This document shows, piece by piece, positions 37,327 to 46,782 of a stretch of DNA of 64,000 nt. Both the position numbers and the translations under genes were made by a program. Position 1 is the stretch's first letter. Each line of letters begins with the position of its first letter. The notes beneath the pieces are model-generated. The model searched no databases. It worked only from the letters and a program-made list of their open reading frames with translations, and was not told where the DNA came from. Origin of the DNA: Rhizobium hidalgonense (lineage in GTDB: Bacteria > Pseudomonadota > Alphaproteobacteria > Rhizobiales > Rhizobiaceae); NCBI RefSeq assembly GCF_002914525.1, contig NZ_LODW01000082.1, forward strand, positions 1 to 64,000, given 5' to 3'.

Positions 37327-37956
37327 ATGTCTCGCAAGTCTCATTCCAGAATTCTCACGGCAATTGCCGCCGGCGGCCTTGTTGCGCTTGCCCTATCGCA
37401 GACCGCAGAGGCGCAGGATGGGAACCGCATTCGGGTTCGCGGCGCCATCGAGAGCCTCAGCGGCGATCAACTCGTCGTCAAAACACGCGAAGGCAGCGAT
37501 GCGACGATCACGTTAAAAGCCGGCTGGAAGGTCGGCGGCATCAAGAAAGCCTTGGTCGAGGATATCAAGCCGGGCGATTTCGTCGGCGTCGCTTCGCTCC
37601 CGAAAGGCACCGGTCCGGATGGCGCGATCGAGGTGCTGATCTTTCCGGCGTCGATGAAGGGGACCGGCGAGGGCAACCGCCCCTGGGATGCGCAGCCGAA
37701 TAGCCAGATGACCAACGCCACCGTCAGCAATGCCGTCAAATCCGTCAACGGCCACACGATCACTTTGACCTATCAGGGCAAGGAAAAGACCATCACCATC
37801 GCCGATGCGACCCCGATTGTGACCTTGGCGCCGGCGACCAAGGATGATCTGAAGTCCGGCGCCGGCGTCATCGTCACCGGCGAGAAGGCGGCGGACGGCA
37901 GCATCACGGCCAGCCAGGTGGCCGTCGGCCTCGACGGCATTGTGCCGCCTATGTAA
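37327..37956 (+). CDS. exported DUF5666-like periplasmic protein
   Basis: A 209-aa secreted protein. The signal peptide covers about residues 1-30 (cut after TAEAQD-type AxA site), then two similar beta-rich repeats. One is RIRVRGAIESLSGDQLVVKTREGSDATITL, the other NAVKSVNGHTITLTYQGKEKTITIADATPI, each followed by a '...LKAG/.DDLKSGAGVIVTG' turn. It resembles DUF5666 from memory; function unknown. ATG 37327 has AAGGAAA upstream. It is convergent with the degenerate ABC transporter, 5 bases between stops. Confidence 0.7.
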   Translation: MSRKSHSRILTAIAAGGLVALALSQTAEAQDGNRIRVRGAIESLSGDQLVVKTREGSDATITLKAGWKVGGIKKALVEDIKPGDFVGVASLPKGTGPDGAIEVLIFPASMKGTGEGNRPWDAQPNSQMTNATVSNAVKSVNGHTITLTYQGKEKTITIADATPIVTLAPATKDDLKSGAGVIVTGEKAADGSITASQVAVGLDGIVPPM

Positions 37957-37961
37957 TTGGC

Positions 37962-39827
37962 TTAGAGCGCCGGCGTGGGCACGGCGGCAGTGCCCGTACC
38001 GGCACTGACGCCGGTCTGGGCGACTTGTTGCTGCTGCTGCGGCTCCTCGGATTTTGACGGCAGCGCCTGCAGATGCAGCACACGTGGATGCAGCGCCTCA
38101 AGATAGGCCTCGGAGCGGCCGATATAGATCATGCCGGCTTCGGGCATGGTGGTCAGAAGTTTGGCCATCGTTTCCTGCCATTCCGGCTCCATGCCTTCCA
38201 GCACTTCGTCGAAGACGATCCAGCGCGGACGCACGAGGAGCAGGCGGGCAAAGCCGATCGCCTTCTGTTCATCACTGTCGAGCAGCTTGTCCCAGCGGGC
38301 GCGGGTATCGAGCCGTGCGATCAGTGAATGCAGGCCGGCCTTCTCGAGGGCTGCCTCGACGGCCGCCTTCCCATAGGCGTCGGGGCTTTCGGGAAAGGCC
38401 AGGGCCTCGCGCAGCGAGCCGCCGGGGACATAGGCTACCTGTGGAACGAACAGCATGTCGTCGATCGGCGGCAGGCCCATCGTGCCGCTGCCGCACGGCC
38501 AGAGGCCGGCCATCGCCTGGAACAGCAGCTTGCGGTTGACGCTATGATCGCCGTTGATCATGATCTTTTCGCCGGCCTTGATCACGACATCGGTTTCGCG
38601 CAGGCGGAATCCGCCGCATTCGTCGATCTCTTCACCGATCTTGGCGACGATGACGATATCTTTCAGCGTCAGCGTGTCCGGCGCGGTGGCTTCGTAGGCA
38701 ATACTGTCCTTGAGGTCGTAATCCTCCTCCATGTCGACCAGCGCCTGGCGGAAATCGGTGACGCGCATCAGCGTGGCGCGCCATTCGGCGATCGGGCCGA
38801 AATTGGCAACGTACCAGCGCAGCGCCGTATTGACCTGGTTGAAGGCGCCGACCGACATCATCAGCTGACCGAGGGTGAGGCCGCCGGAGAAATAGGCCGG
38901 CGCGGCGACGATGATCGGAATGACGATCACTAGCCAGCCGTAGCCGGCCGAAACCCAGGTGAGGTTGGTGTTGGCCATGGCGAGCCGCTTGACGACCCTC
39001 AGCACCGAGCTGATGTCGGTGTTGATGCGCCGGCGCTCGTTTTCCTCGCCGCGGGCAACGGTGATCGCCGGCATGTTCTCGTTGGCGTGCATCAGGGTGA
39101 AGCGAAGCTCGGCCTCCTTCGAAAAGCGGTCGGCGTTGAGCTTCACCAGTTTGCGGCCGACGACCTGGCTCAGCACCGAGGCGGAGGCGGCGTAGAACAT
39201 CGCCGCCCAGACCATATAGCCTGGAATGGAGAAGCTGTGGCCGCTGATGTGGAAGATGAAGCCGCTGGAAAGCTCCCAGAGCACGCCGATGAAGCTTACG
39301 AGAAGAATGGTCGCCTGCAACAGGCCGAGAACGAGCCCTGTCGTGCTTTCGGCAAGGTTGCGGGAATCCTCGTGCAGGCGCTGGTCCGGATTGACGCCGA
39401 TCAGGCCGCTGGAGGCGAGCCGTAGCGCCCGTTTGCGCTTCAGCCACTGATCGACGAGATCGCGCGACAGGCCTTCACGCATATAAAGCGCCGTCATCTG
39501 GTTCAGCCAAGCCTGCAGCACGTTGAGCAGCAGCAGCGTACCGGCGATCATCGCGAAGATTTCAAGCTGATGGAAGAATTCACCGAGGTCGCGGCGCTCC
39601 AGCGAATCGTAGAAGGGGGCGTTCCACTCGTTGAGGATGACCTGGCCATAAGCCGTCGCCAGGATGACTACGATCAGCACGGTCGCCAGAAACAGCACCT
39701 TGCCACGCACGTCCGAATTCCAGAATGCTGAGAACATCACTCCGAGGCGATAAGTCAGGCTGAGATCATACCCTACTCCATCCTGCCTTCGGATGCCCGG
39801 CCTCCCCTCGGTCTTATCTGCCATCAC
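37962..39827 (-). CDS. SbmA/BacA-related ABC transporter with degenerate ATPase
   Basis: A 621-aa fusion of a six-helix SbmA/BacA-like membrane domain (about 30-330) and an ABC ATPase (about 385-590), as in the YddA/ABCD family. The ATPase looks inactive: in the Walker A position (residues 426-433, GDHSVNRK) the invariant Lys is Arg 432 and the following Ser/Thr is Lys. The signature reads LDSDEQKA instead of LSxGEQ. Walker B WIVFDEVLEGME keeps the Asp-Glu. The C-terminus adds a Gln-rich tail. It may transport peptides or vitamin-like molecules without ATP hydrolysis, as SbmA does, using proton drive; that is inference. It is divergent from the metA riboswitch. Confidence 0.78.
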   Translation of the reverse strand: MMADKTEGRPGIRRQDGVGYDLSLTYRLGVMFSAFWNSDVRGKVLFLATVLIVVILATAYGQVILNEWNAPFYDSLERRDLGEFFHQLEIFAMIAGTLLLLNVLQAWLNQMTALYMREGLSRDLVDQWLKRKRALRLASSGLIGVNPDQRLHEDSRNLAESTTGLVLGLLQATILLVSFIGVLWELSSGFIFHISGHSFSIPGYMVWAAMFYAASASVLSQVVGRKLVKLNADRFSKEAELRFTLMHANENMPAITVARGEENERRRINTDISSVLRVVKRLAMANTNLTWVSAGYGWLVIVIPIIVAAPAYFSGGLTLGQLMMSVGAFNQVNTALRWYVANFGPIAEWRATLMRVTDFRQALVDMEEDYDLKDSIAYEATAPDTLTLKDIVIVAKIGEEIDECGGFRLRETDVVIKAGEKIMINGDHSVNRKLLFQAMAGLWPCGSGTMGLPPIDDMLFVPQVAYVPGGSLREALAFPESPDAYGKAAVEAALEKAGLHSLIARLDTRARWDKLLDSDEQKAIGFARLLLVRPRWIVFDEVLEGMEPEWQETMAKLLTTMPEAGMIYIGRSEAYLEALHPRVLHLQALPSKSEEPQQQQQVAQTGVSAGTGTAAVPTPAL

Positions 39828-39984
39828 GCTTTTCCAACATCGCCCATGCTTACCATTATTAACATGGTGGCGTTACCGGTCTATCAACAGATTCTATCAG
39901 TCATTAAACTGTGATGATGCTTGCATGGGACGCTACCGCATGCATTCGGCAGTTGATTCGCGGCTCGACTGGGTCTAATGAAGC

Positions 39985-40045
39985 GTTTCGTGGTGATTTG
40001 GCCGGCCGGCTTGCAGCCACGTTAAAAAAGTTGCTAAAGGGCCGC
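39985..40045 (+). ncRNA. SAM-II riboswitch upstream of metA
   Basis: The SAM-II class (metA motif of alphaproteobacteria) is recognisable. Stem CGTGG (39989-39993) pairs with CCACG (40017-40021) and encloses the loop TGATTTGGCC. The A-rich TTAAAAAAG and GCTAAAG (40021-40037) form the pseudoknot and SAM pocket. It precedes metA by about 60 bases with a hairpin and T-run between. It senses S-adenosylmethionine and lowers metA expression. Confidence 0.88.
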
Positions 40046-40047
40046 GT

Positions 40048-40092
40048 GCGGACCGGTAGCGATTTTTTTCGCCGCCGGTTTTTTGCTTTTTT
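40048..40092 (+). terminator. hairpin and T-runs between SAM-II riboswitch and metA
   Basis: The imperfect stem ACCGGTAGCG...CGCCGCCGGT is followed by TTTTTTGCTTTTTTG. This could be the expression platform (transcription termination when SAM is bound). SAM-II elements more often control translation, so both are possible. Confidence 0.5.
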
Positions 40093-40107
40093 GATCGAGT
40101 GACCGCA

Positions 40108-41031
40108 ATGCCCATCAAGATCCCCGATACGCTGCCCGCCTTTGAAACTCTCGTTCAAGAGGGTGTGCGGGTAATGACCGAGACGCTGGCGATCCGTCAG
40201 GATATCCGTCCGCTGCAGATCGGGCTGCTCAACTTGATGCCGAACAAGATCAAGACCGAATTGCAGATGGCCCGCCTCGTCGGCGCCTCGCCGCTGCAGG
40301 TCGAGCTGTCGCTGATCCGCATCGGCGGCCACAAGGCGAAGAACACCTCCGAGGATCACCTTCTTGCCTTCTACCAGACCTGGGAGGAGGTGAAGCATCG
40401 CAAATTCGACGGCTTCATCATCACCGGGGCGCCGATCGAGCTTTTGCCCTATGAGGACGTTACCTATTGGCCGGAGATGCGGGAGATTCTCGACTGGACG
40501 GAAACGAATGTGCATTCGACGATGAACGTCTGCTGGGGCGCGATGGCGGCGATCTATCATTTCCACGGCGTTCCGAAATACGAGCTGAAAGAGAAGGCCT
40601 TCGGCGTTTACCGCCACCGCAACCTGAAACCTTCCTCCATCTATCTCAACGGCTTTTCCGACAATTTCGAGGTGCCGGTGTCGCGCTGGACCGAGGTGCG
40701 CCGCGCCGATATCGAGAAATCCGGCAGCCTGGAAATCCTGATGGAATCCAGCGAGATGGGCGTCTGCCTCGTGCACGAGAAGCGGGGCCGGCGGCTCTAT
40801 ATGTTCAACCACGTCGAATATGATTCCACCTCGCTGTCCGACGAATATTTCCGCGACGTCAATACCGGCGTGCCGATCAAGATGCCGCACAACTATTTCC
40901 CGCATAATGATCCGGCGCTTGCGCCGCAGAACCGCTGGCGCAGCCACGCGCATCTTTTGTTCGGCAACTGGATCAACGAAATCTATCAGACGACGCCCTT
41001 TGATGTGGAGGAGATCGGCACGGATCTCTGA
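40108..41031 (+). CDS. metA: homoserine O-acyltransferase MetA (acetyl-CoA type)
   Basis: Activates homoserine for methionine synthesis, 307 aa. The nucleophilic Cys is in NVCWGAMAA (about 142); the His in YRHRN and the MFNHVEYDS segment are also present. The specificity residue that is Gly in succinyl-CoA enzymes (GAPLG) is Glu here ([18 protein letters not shown]), so acetyl-CoA is the likely donor despite the common 'succinyltransferase' name. ATG 40108 matches the family N-terminus [15 protein letters not shown] 40099 is less likely. Expression is controlled by the SAM-II riboswitch. Confidence 0.93.
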   Translation: MPIKIPDTLPAFETLVQEGVRVMTETLAIRQDIRPLQIGLLNLMPNKIKTELQMARLVGASPLQVELSLIRIGGHKAKNTSEDHLLAFYQTWEEVKHRKFDGFIITGAPIELLPYEDVTYWPEMREILDWTETNVHSTMNVCWGAMAAIYHFHGVPKYELKEKAFGVYRHRNLKPSSIYLNGFSDNFEVPVSRWTEVRRADIEKSGSLEILMESSEMGVCLVHEKRGRRLYMFNHVEYDSTSLSDEYFRDVNTGVPIKMPHNYFPHNDPALAPQNRWRSHAHLLFGNWINEIYQTTPFDVEEIGTDL

Positions 41032-41157
41032 ACGTGACCGAGCGAATGCCGCGGCATCGCCGCTGCGGCATTTCTTTCTCCTCCGACCGGTTGCGGTTTG
41101 GAACAAATGCGGGCAGGTTCCCGGTCGGAATCCTAGATATCAAACGGACGGTCGATC

Positions 41158-42180
41158 ATGTCGGATAAGTTGGAGCGGGAAGTTTTCGGGCAGACGAAGG
41201 CGGGCGAGACCGTCTATCGTGTCGTCATCAAGGGCGGCGGGCTGACAACCAAGATCATCACCTGGGGCGCGGTCATCCAGGATTTGCGCCTGGAAGGGCA
41301 TGAGGCGCCGCTGCAGCTCGGCTTTGAGGATTTCGACAGCTACCCGCTCTATTCGGCCTATTTCGGCGCGACGCCCGGCCGCTGCGCCAACCGCGTCGGT
41401 GGCGGCAAATTCACGCTCGACGGCAAGGACTACCAGCTGGAGCCGAACGAAAATGGCGTCACGCATCTCCATGGCGGCAGCGATAATATCGCCAAACGCA
41501 ACTGGACGGTCGTCGAGCATGATGTCGACCGCGTGGTGCTGAAGATCGTCGATCCCGATGGCCGCGCCGGCTATCCCGGCAATTGCACCATCCAGGCAAC
41601 GTTTTGGGTGCACGGCAACGGCGAACTGTCGGTGACCTATGAATCGACCAGTGACCAGCCGACCCTCGCCAATGTCTGCCAGCACGCCTATTTCAATCTC
41701 GACGGCCGCGAAGATGCGCTTGGCCACGACATCATGATTGCTGCCGACCACTATCTGCCGACCGATGAAAGGCAGGTGCCGACCGGCGAGATCCGTTCCG
41801 TCGCCGGCACGGAATTCGATTTCCGCGAAATGGCGCCGATGAAGCGTTTCGTCGGCAGCGAACAAGCCTTGTACGACCATAATTTCTGCCTGTCGCCCGA
41901 GCGCACTGCCAAGCGCAGCGTGGCGCTCGCCCGCAGCCTCTATTCCGGTGTGTCGCTGGAGGTGCGCAGCACCGAGCCGGGCGTGCAGTTCTATGCCGGC
42001 TTCAAACTCAATACCGGCGCACCCGGCCTCGGCGGGCGCAAATACGGCCCCTTCGCCGGCTTCTGCCTGGAGACGCAGGTCTGGCCGGATGCCATCAATC
42101 ACGAAGGTTTCCCGAATGCTGTGCTGCGGCCCGGCGAGGTGCTGCGCCAGGAGACGGACTATATCTTCACAAAGAGCTGA
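41158..42180 (+). CDS. galM: aldose 1-epimerase (GalM-like)
   Basis: A 340-aa mutarotase interconverting alpha and beta anomers of sugars. The galactose-mutarotase fold carries the His in GVTHLHGGS, the NVCQHAYFNLDG segment with the second His, and the catalytic Glu near FAGFCLETQVWPDAI. No signal peptide, so cytosolic. It lies upstream of the amino-sugar operon but is separated by a terminator. Confidence 0.9.
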   Translation: MSDKLEREVFGQTKAGETVYRVVIKGGGLTTKIITWGAVIQDLRLEGHEAPLQLGFEDFDSYPLYSAYFGATPGRCANRVGGGKFTLDGKDYQLEPNENGVTHLHGGSDNIAKRNWTVVEHDVDRVVLKIVDPDGRAGYPGNCTIQATFWVHGNGELSVTYESTSDQPTLANVCQHAYFNLDGREDALGHDIMIAADHYLPTDERQVPTGEIRSVAGTEFDFREMAPMKRFVGSEQALYDHNFCLSPERTAKRSVALARSLYSGVSLEVRSTEPGVQFYAGFKLNTGAPGLGGRKYGPFAGFCLETQVWPDAINHEGFPNAVLRPGEVLRQETDYIFTKS

Positions 42181-42221
42181 CGTCTTTTCAGACGCACGCC
42201 TGTCAAATTTAGTCGCTATTG

Positions 42222-42250
42222 AACCTCTCCGGTCCGCGGGGAGGTTTTTT
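42222..42250 (+). terminator. galM terminator
   Basis: AACCTCTCC (42222-42230) pairs with GGGGAGGTT (42238-42246) with one G-T pair, then a run of T. Confidence 0.85.
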
Positions 42251-42281
42251 CTTACCAGTGCGCGATTTCGCCTTGCCGATT

Positions 42282-42321
42282 GGTTCTAGATAGGTTCTAT
42301 TGTGTGCCGATGGATAGAACC
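42282..42321 (+). promoter_or_regulatory. putative operator of the amino-sugar GntR regulator
   Basis: GGTTCTA occurs twice in direct order, 11 bases apart (42282-42288 and 42293-42299). Its inverse, TAGAACC, lies at 42315-42321 just inside the gntR coding start. The flanking TGGTTCTAGA resembles the NagR/DasR-type TGGTCTAGACCA operators, so autorepression of the operon is likely. Confidence 0.55.
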
Positions 42322-43083
42322 AGTCTGATAGCGGAGCTGAGCAGCCGCGGCCTGCGTGACGAGGCGTTGACCGGCCCGCTTTACAAGCGGCTGGCGCAGG
42401 CGTTGACCGGCCTCATCCAGGAAGGCCTGCTGAAGCCCGGCACGGCGCTGCCGGGAGAACGCGACCTCGCCGAGGCTCTGAAGCTCGGCCGTGTTACCGT
42501 GCGCACCGCCTACCGCGATCTGATGGCGTCGGGTGCGCTGGAATCGCGCCATGGAAGCGGTACTTTCGTATCGAGCAGGGTGGAGCGCATGGAGCAGTCG
42601 CTCTGGCGGCTCTCCTCCTTCTCCGCCGACATGCGCTCGCGCGGGCGCCTGCCGGCTGCACGGATATTGTCGCGGGCGGTCAATACCCCGTCACCGGAGG
42701 AATCCTTCCTGCTCGGCCTCGGGGGCGACGAACCGGTGCTCAGGCTCGACCGGTTGCGCCTCGCCGATGGCCTGCCGCTGGCGATCGAACGCGCCGTGGT
42801 GCCGATCAAGTTCTTGGGCGATGATGCCGGTGGCGAGGGATCGCTCTATGATGCGCTGACGGCCAGCGGCCACCGGCCGGTGCGCGCGCTACAGCGGCTT
42901 ACGGCGGTCACGCTGGACCCGTCCTCGGCGGCGATCCTAAACGTTACATCGGGTGCGCCGGCGCTGCTGATCGAGCGCGTCTCGCGCCTGGAAGACCAGC
43001 GCGTCGTCGAATACACCCGCTCGCACTATCGAGGCGATGCCTATGATTTCGTTGCAGAATTGAGAATCGGAGATGACCTATGA
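42310..43083 (+). CDS. GntR/HutC-family regulator of amino-sugar genes
   Basis: A 257-aa repressor. The GntR winged helix is at about 15-85 (LYKRLAQALTGLIQEGLLKPGTALPGERDLAEALKLGRVTVRTAYRDLMASG). The UTRA effector domain is at about 100-245, as in NagR/DasR, which bind GlcN-6-P or GlcNAc-6-P. ATG 42310 was chosen; the operator-like sequence overlaps it. The next gene starts within its stop codon (43080-43083, ATGA). Confidence 0.88.
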   Translation: MDRTSLIAELSSRGLRDEALTGPLYKRLAQALTGLIQEGLLKPGTALPGERDLAEALKLGRVTVRTAYRDLMASGALESRHGSGTFVSSRVERMEQSLWRLSSFSADMRSRGRLPAARILSRAVNTPSPEESFLLGLGGDEPVLRLDRLRLADGLPLAIERAVVPIKFLGDDAGGEGSLYDALTASGHRPVRALQRLTAVTLDPSSAAILNVTSGAPALLIERVSRLEDQRVVEYTRSHYRGDAYDFVAELRIGDDL

Positions 43084-44111
43084 GTGAGAACCAGTCGCTG
43101 ATGCTGCAGGAAGCCGGCCAATCGGCGGAGGTGGTGGCCACCCTTCTCGAAAAGGAAGAACCGGTCTTCGCCGAGATCGCTCGGCTGTTTTCATCCTCCC
43201 GCCCGAACGTGGTGACGACGGCGGCGCGCGGCTCCTCAGACCATGCCGCCACCTTCTTCAAATATCTCTTCGAGATCACCTGCGGCGTTCCGGTCGCATC
43301 GGTCGGTCCGTCGATTGCTTCCGTCTACGGTGCCACGCTGCATCTGAAGGGCGGCGTGCATTTCACCGTCTCTCAATCGGGCGCCAGCCCAGATATCGTC
43401 GCACTGCAGGATGCCGCGAAGAAGGGCGGGGCGACGACGATCGCCGTCGTCAACGTCACCGACAGCCCGCTGGCAAAACAGGCCGATATCGTTCTCGGTC
43501 TGAATGCCGGCGCGGAAAAAAGCGTGGCGGCGACGAAATCCTTCATTGCCTCGGTCGCCGCCCTTTCCGGGGTCACGGCTGCGATCGGCGGCGCATCCGA
43601 CCTGCAGGCGGCACTCGGCAATCTGCCGGAGGCACTGTCGGCAACCGCGGGGATCGATACGGCGGCGGCCGAAGAGGTGCTCTTCAACGCGACCTCGCTC
43701 TATACGGGCGGCCGCGGCCCGGCTTTTGCAATCGCGCTCGAAGCGGCGCTGAAGGCCAAGGAAACCTCCGGCCTGCATGCCGAAGCCTTCTCGTTGGCGG
43801 AATTGATGCATGGTCCGATGCGCCTGGTGCAGCCGGGCTTTCCGATCGTCGCCTTTGCGCCCGACGATGCAGCCTTCGCCAACAACCGCCAGGCGCTGGA
43901 GCGTCTGCAGAAGCTCGGCGCCACTACCGTCGGCTTCTCGGCACAGCCGCTTTCCGGCGTCAATCTGCGCGTGCCGACGACGGGCAACGGCCTTATCGAT
44001 CCGCTGGTATCGCTGCTCGTCTATTACCGGCTGATCGAGTCGGTGACGCGCCGCAAGGGCTTCGATCCGGACAAGCCGGCCAACCTGCTCAAGGTGACGG
44101 AGACGGTCTGA
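43080..44111 (+). CDS. SIS-domain glucosamine-6-phosphate deaminase-type enzyme (NagB-II-like)
   Basis: A 343-aa protein with two SIS domains (about 45-165 and 195-330). First domain: TTAARGSSDHAATFFKYLFE and SQSGASPDIV; second: TGGRGPAFAIALEAALKAKETSGLHAEAFSLAELMHGP, as in the isomerase part of GlmS. It lacks the glutaminase domain, so it is the NagB-II/AgaS type that deaminates glucosamine-6-phosphate to fructose-6-phosphate. It is coupled on both sides (4-base overlap with gntR, 1-base with nagA). Confidence 0.85.
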   Translation: MSENQSLMLQEAGQSAEVVATLLEKEEPVFAEIARLFSSSRPNVVTTAARGSSDHAATFFKYLFEITCGVPVASVGPSIASVYGATLHLKGGVHFTVSQSGASPDIVALQDAAKKGGATTIAVVNVTDSPLAKQADIVLGLNAGAEKSVAATKSFIASVAALSGVTAAIGGASDLQAALGNLPEALSATAGIDTAAAEEVLFNATSLYTGGRGPAFAIALEAALKAKETSGLHAEAFSLAELMHGPMRLVQPGFPIVAFAPDDAAFANNRQALERLQKLGATTVGFSAQPLSGVNLRVPTTGNGLIDPLVSLLVYYRLIESVTRRKGFDPDKPANLLKVTETV

Positions 44112-45262
44112 TGGCCCGCAAGATCTTCGTCGGCGCCCGCATCTTCGACGGCGGGCGCTTCCATGACGACAAGGCGCTTCTCGTTGCCGATGGCCGTGTC
44201 GAAGCGATCGTTGGGAGAAACGATCTGCCGGATGGCGAGACGGTGACGTTTGCCGGCGGCGTTCTGTCGGCCGGATTCATCGATGCGCAGGTCAATGGCG
44301 GCGGCGGGCGGATGCTGAACGACGAACCATCAGCCGCTTCGATGGAGATCATTGCCGACGGGCACCGGCCCTATGGCACGACGTCGCTGCTGCCGACGCT
44401 GATTACCGATACGTCAGAGGCATCCATGGCCGCGATCGAAGCGGCGAAGGAGGCCGTCACGGCAAACCGCGGCGTCGCCGGCCTGCATCTCGAAGGCCCG
44501 CACCTGGCGCCCGCCCGCAAGGGCGCGCATCTGGCCGAATTGATGAGACCGGTTGAGGATAGCGACGTCAAAGCCTTCATCCGGGCGCGTGAAGCAATCG
44601 GCACACTGCTTGTCACCATGGCCGCCGAGCAGGTGACGGTTGCCCAGGTGCGTGAGCTTGCAGAGGCTGGTGTCACGATCAGCATCGGCCATTCCGATTG
44701 TTCGAGCGAGGCGGCGGAAGAACGTTTCGATGCCGGCGCACGGGGCGTCACGCATCTCTTCAACGCCATGAGCCAGCTTGGACACCGGGCGCCCGGTCTC
44801 GTCGGCGCGGCGATCGACCATCCCTCGGTCTGGTGCGGAATCATTGCCGACGGTCATCACGTCGATCCGAAAGCCTTGCGCACGGCGCTGCGCGCCAAGC
44901 GCGGCGAAGGCAAGCTGTTCTTCGTTACCGATGCAATGTCGCTCGTCGGGTCTGAGAAGGACTCGTTCACGCTGAACGGGCGCACCGTCCGGCGCGAAAA
45001 GGGCGGGTTCTGCTCGAAGCTGGTGCTGTCCGACGGGACGCTCGCCGGTTCCGACGTCGATATGATCTCGACGATCCGATACGGCGTGACCTATCTGGAG
45101 CTGACGCTCGCCGAAGCCTTGCGCATGGCGACGCTTTATCCCGCCCGGTTCCTCGGGCTTGGCGACCGCGGCCATCTCTCGCCGGGCGCGCGCGCCGATC
45201 TGGTGCATCTCACCGATGCCCTCACAGTTACCGCCGCCTGGCTCGGCGGCGAGGCGGCCTGA
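44111..45262 (+). CDS. nagA: N-acetylglucosamine-6-phosphate deacetylase
   Basis: A 383-aa amidohydrolase removing acetate from GlcNAc-6-P. Features in order: [12 protein letters not shown] near residue 58, [49 protein letters not shown] with the metal His residues, and the catalytic Asp in [11 protein letters not shown]. It lies in the operon between the deaminase and a second SIS protein, starting on the deaminase stop codon. Confidence 0.94.
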   Translation: MARKIFVGARIFDGGRFHDDKALLVADGRVEAIVGRNDLPDGETVTFAGGVLSAGFIDAQVNGGGGRMLNDEPSAASMEIIADGHRPYGTTSLLPTLITDTSEASMAAIEAAKEAVTANRGVAGLHLEGPHLAPARKGAHLAELMRPVEDSDVKAFIRAREAIGTLLVTMAAEQVTVAQVRELAEAGVTISIGHSDCSSEAAEERFDAGARGVTHLFNAMSQLGHRAPGLVGAAIDHPSVWCGIIADGHHVDPKALRTALRAKRGEGKLFFVTDAMSLVGSEKDSFTLNGRTVRREKGGFCSKLVLSDGTLAGSDVDMISTIRYGVTYLELTLAEALRMATLYPARFLGLGDRGHLSPGARADLVHLTDALTVTAAWLGGEAA

Positions 45263-45278
45263 CATCAAGGAGAGTGGG

Positions 45279-46007
45279 ATGACTGATATCACGGATGCCT
45301 ACTTCGCCAATCTGATCGGCCGGCTGGAGACGCTGAAGAGCGCGCTTGCCGAGCCGATGGCGCAAGCAGCTGATGTCATTCTCGATGCTGCCCGCGGCGA
45401 CAAGCGCGTTTATGTCTTCGGCACCGGCCATTCGCATATGCTGGCGGAAGAGGTTCACTATCGCGCCGGCGGGCTCGCCTTCACCGTGCCGGTGCTGGTC
45501 GGCTCGGCGATGCTGCATGAGGGGGCGGTCATCAGCTCGGTCTATGAGCGCACACAGGGTCTGGTGCGGCCGATGCTGGAGCGTTACGGCATGCAGCCGG
45601 GCGATGTCATTATCATTGCCTCCAATTCGGGCGTGAACGCCGCGCCGATCGAGGCCGCCGACTATGCGCGCGAGATCGGCGCAAAGGTGATCGCCATCAC
45701 TTCAATTGCCTATTCCTCGGCGATCGCCAACGGGCGCCGACGGCTCGCCGACGTCGCCGACGTGGTGCTCGATAACGGACTGCCGCCGGGGGATGCCGTT
45801 CTCGATCTCGAAGGTACGGGATTTCGGGTCGGGCCGGTCTCGACGGCGGTCGGGGTGACGGTCATCAATGCGATCTTTGCCGAAGTCGCCTCGGAACTTG
45901 CGAAGGCCGGCGATCCGCCGATCTATCTCAGCGCCAACATGCCGGGCGCCGCCGAGATCAACCAGAAGCTCGTGCGGAAATATCGGCCGCGCAATCCGCA
46001 TTTGTGA
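45279..46007 (+). CDS. SIS-domain sugar-phosphate-binding protein (UPF0309-like)
   Basis: A 242-aa single-SIS-domain protein ([20 protein letters not shown]...[32 protein letters not shown]). Such proteins bind or isomerise phosphosugars; the exact reaction is unknown to me. ATG 45279 has AAGGAG 8 bases upstream. As the last gene of the nag operon it may process a second amino sugar or a 6-phospho-intermediate. Confidence 0.8.
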   Translation: MTDITDAYFANLIGRLETLKSALAEPMAQAADVILDAARGDKRVYVFGTGHSHMLAEEVHYRAGGLAFTVPVLVGSAMLHEGAVISSVYERTQGLVRPMLERYGMQPGDVIIIASNSGVNAAPIEAADYAREIGAKVIAITSIAYSSAIANGRRRLADVADVVLDNGLPPGDAVLDLEGTGFRVGPVSTAVGVTVINAIFAEVASELAKAGDPPIYLSANMPGAAEINQKLVRKYRPRNPHL

Positions 46008-46023
46008 GATTTGCGGACACAAA

Positions 46024-46044
46024 AAAGGCCGGCGTGGGCCGGCC
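46024..46044. terminator. terminator between the nag operon and efp
   Basis: GGCCGGC and GCCGGCC with a four-base loop, flanked by A6 on the left and TCTTC on the right, between converging genes. Confidence 0.75.
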
Positions 46045-46068
46045 TCTTCGATAGGCCGAAACCAGGGA

Positions 46069-46638
46069 TCAATCCTTGGCGCGCTCGACGTAGGAATTGT
46101 CTTCCGTCGCGATGACGACGCGGGTGCCGGCATTGATGTGCGGCGGCACCATGGTGCGCACGCCATTCGACAGCATGGCCGGCTTGTAGGAAGACGATGC
46201 CGTCTGCCCCTTGACGACCGGTTCGGTCTCGGTGATCTCAAGCGTGACGTGGCGCGGCAGTTGGAGCGCCAGCGCAATACCTTCATGCATCGAAAGGATG
46301 CAGGACATTCCTTCCTGCAGATAAGCCTTGTCGTCACCCATCGTGTCGACATCGACGACGACCTGATCGTAGCTCGCCGGGTTCATGAAGTGGAAGCCTT
46401 CGCCGTCTTCATAGAGAAACTGGAAGGAGACGTCTTCGACGAAGGCGCGCTCGACCTGTTCGGTGGTGCGCCAGCGCTCGGAAACCTTCACGCCGTCGAC
46501 GATGCGGCGCATGTCGACCTGGGTGACCGGCGTGCCCTTGCCCGGGTGAAAGTTCTGGGCGGTGAGAACGACGTAGAGCTTGCCGTCCACGTCGAGAACG
46601 TTGCCCTTGCGGACCGAAGAGGCGATAACCTTGACCAT
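46069..46638 (-). CDS. efp: elongation factor P
   Basis: EF-P rescues ribosomes stalled at polyproline; 189 aa, three beta-barrel domains. The modification loop FHPGKGTP has Lys 34, the residue beta-lysylated by EpmA/EpmB, whose genes lie divergently next door. ATG 46638 gives the standard N-terminus [12 protein letters not shown]; a longer frame begins at 46692. Confidence 0.97.
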   Translation of the reverse strand: MVKVIASSVRKGNVLDVDGKLYVVLTAQNFHPGKGTPVTQVDMRRIVDGVKVSERWRTTEQVERAFVEDVSFQFLYEDGEGFHFMNPASYDQVVVDVDTMGDDKAYLQEGMSCILSMHEGIALALQLPRHVTLEITETEPVVKGQTASSSYKPAMLSNGVRTMVPPHINAGTRVVIATEDNSYVERAKD

Positions 46639-46782
46639 AAGACTTCCTTGTAACTCGGCTTTCACCGTCGTAGAGGACTGTCGAACCTCCAAGACGGAAA
46701 TATTTTTCTTTGGGGCGCAACTAACCTAAAATCCGGGAAATAGCCATCCCCATACCGACTTCTCCGGCGAAGAAAGCTTGGA

